Virus record (IMG/VR): IMGVR_UViG_3300028809_000026
Location: 1-45,718 of that record
Length of the DNA: 45,718 nt
DNA from: a virus
Reading direction: 5' to 3' (one strand)
Shown here: positions 44,691 to 45,718 of the stretch, one piece after another
Numbering within the stretch: position 1 is the first letter of the stretch
Layout: every line of letters begins with the position of its first letter
Translations under genes and position numbers: made by a program
The notes under the pieces: model-generated
What the model was told of the DNA's origin: nothing
The model's database searches: none
The model's input: only the letters and a program-made list of their open reading frames with translations

Positions 44691-45718
44691 CAGCGCGGCC
44701 AGTTGCGGCACGGTGAGGCCGAACAGTTTCGCCAATTGCTCGACGCGGCGAACCTGAGCGATTTCCAGTTTCCCGCCCCTTGCGAGCGCGGCAAGGTCTT
44801 TTGCCGATTTCCCGCCCGAGCGGATGATCTGAGAAAGGCGCTCCGCGTTCTTGACCGTGATGCGATCGGCTGCGGACTTGGCGAGTTGGCCGGCGAGAGG
44901 AAGGGCGAGACCTACCGGACCCGCAATGCCGTATCCCGCGCCGCCAGACAGGACTCCACTGACAACGCCGGTCGGTGCCAGCTTGCCGGCGAGGCGAAGT
45001 GCGTTTTGGCCTGTCGTACCGCGCACCACGCGATCGGCCGCTTGCTTCTCAGCCGCTGACATCCCCTTGGAAGTCTTTGGGTTGTCGAGAAGGCTGCGCA
45101 CGTTCTGGCGCAGAGCATTGTCCGCATTCCCGCCGCTGCCCGTCGAAGCAGCGCGCCGGTCCGCCTTCAATGCGGCGGTGTCGACCATTTCTGACTTGCG
45201 CATGCGGGACCAGAGGTCGCGGCCCTCACGGAGCGACGAACTGGCAGCGCCGGCATTGCCCATCAGCACATCGTCGGCCCGACCGCTCGAAATGAAGTCA
45301 TCGATCTGCCCGATGATCTGGTTTCCCAGCGCCTTTTCGGACGGGTCCATACTCATCCGGGCGTTGTTGGCGATGCGGCGGAGGACATCCATGCCCTTCA
45401 TCGTCACATTGCCGCCCTGCACGCGCTCCAATTCGTCAAGGACCGTGGCAATGCGGGGTTGCAGTTTCGGATGGAAACCGAAGTTGGCGAGATCGACGCG
45501 GATTTCGTTGGCGAGCCGCTTCACCGCTTCCGGCTTGAACACCACGCCGGCATTGTCTGCCGACTGGTAGGCTGCATTTGCTGCACTGCGAAGCTGTTCG
45601 TTGCTCGGGATGGACTTGGCCGCTGCCCGGTTCCCGATGGCGTTCGCGACACCACGCAGGGCACCACCTGCCGCGCCGCCGAACGCCATCGGGAACCGGG
45701 CAGCGGCCAAGTCCATCC
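44667..45718 (-). CDS. Ejection-type virion protein, C-terminal part (continues from position 1)
   Basis: This is the rest of the frame that starts at 421. Bases 1, 45718 and 45717 form a glycine codon, directly followed by ATG 45716-45714, so the protein reads through as ...SGGMDLAAARFP... The part here has Gly/Ala-rich hydrophobic patches near its start and at SGVLSGGAGYGIAGPVGLAL, a long helical middle (NEQLRSAANAAYQSADNAGV) and a Leu-rich C-terminus. The whole would be about 490 residues, as expected for an ejection protein after two others. Its stop overlaps the plus-strand membrane gene. Confidence 0.78.
   Translation of the reverse strand, partial: MDLAAARFPMAFGGAAGGALRGVANAIGNRAAAKSIPSNEQLRSAANAAYQSADNAGVVFKPEAVKRLANEIRVDLANFGFHPKLQPRIATVLDELERVQGGNVTMKGMDVLRRIANNARMSMDPSEKALGNQIIGQIDDFISSGRADDVLMGNAGAASSSLREGRDLWSRMRKSEMVDTAALKADRRAASTGSGGNADNALRQNVRSLLDNPKTSKGMSAAEKQAADRVVRGTTGQNALRLAGKLAPTGVVSGVLSGGAGYGIAGPVGLALPLAGQLAKSAADRITVKNAERLSQIIRSGGKSAKDLAALARGGKLEIAQVRRVEQLAKLFGLTVPQLAALLPQYAVK

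Noticed and set aside
1-45718. CRISPR array or insertion sequence
   Set aside because: No regularly spaced direct repeats and no transposase-like frame were found.

Overview
The window reads as a complete, circular (or circularly permuted) temperate phage genome of 45,718 bp with a short-tailed (podovirus-like) virion. The best evidence is a reading frame cut by the window edges. The 140 N-terminal codons lie at 421-1 on the minus strand, and the remainder runs in frame from 45718 to 44667, giving one protein of about 490 residues. No tape-measure, sheath or tail-tube gene is visible. The head genes are a TerL/TerS pair, a 732-residue portal, a scaffold and a DUF5309-like capsid protein, followed by gp4/gp10-like tail-hub proteins and ejection proteins. 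The GC-rich DNA, protein types common in Rhizobiales prophages, a RCAP_Rcc01079-type spike base, an FkbM methyltransferase and a tRNA-Pro attachment site all point to an alphaproteobacterial host, probably Rhizobiales. This is inference from remembered families, since no search was run.

Layout. (1) The late operon is minus strand. It starts near 14.3 kb, runs left through position 1, re-enters at 45.7 kb and continues down to 33.56 kb. Its order is TerS, TerL, portal, scaffold, capsid, head-tail and hub proteins, a PARP-like protein, three ejection proteins, an M23 peptidase/glycine-zipper protein, a spike, an endolysin, an Ig-like protein, a fibre, a spike base, a lipoprotein, a holin and a spanin-like protein. 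Two plus-strand genes interrupt it: an FkbM methyltransferase (35.2-36.0 kb) and a small two-helix membrane protein (44.45-44.69 kb). (2) The left early operon is minus strand, 23.76 to 14.33 kb. It carries a Cro-like regulator, small genes, two methyltransferase-like proteins, an HNH nuclease, a DUF1064 nuclease, a replication-type protein, a DnaA domain IV protein and a DUF551 protein. (3) The immunity region at 23.55-24.26 kb has a Cro-like gene and a repressor-like gene flanked by matching operators and two strong promoters. (4) The right early operon is plus strand, 24.3 to 32.64 kb. It carries small genes, Rad52, HNH, NinB, a second HNH-type protein, an excisionase-like protein, a tyrosine integrase and a multi-zinc-finger protein. 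(5) attP, the 3' half of a tRNA-Pro(CGG), lies at 32654-32703. Three small genes and a possible structured RNA follow it.

How the parts fit. The repressor probably acts at 15-bp operators of the form GTGCGTTWAACGCAC that sit between the -35 and -10 boxes of both early promoters. The late operon starts with a near-consensus promoter followed within about 50 nt by a hairpin and an intrinsic terminator. This is the pR'-tR' layout of lambdoid phages and suggests late control by antitermination. attP is intact and both sides are phage DNA, so the molecule is the unintegrated form. Integration would place the 32.8-33.4 kb genes and the zinc-finger protein at opposite prophage ends.

Points that stand out: the zinc-finger protein beside attP; the RNA-like element at 33424-33578 with a canonical tRNA T-arm; the PARP-like virion-cluster protein lacking the catalytic Glu; the late leader; long out-of-frame overlaps (xis/int and a replication gene pair); and the antisense small membrane protein.
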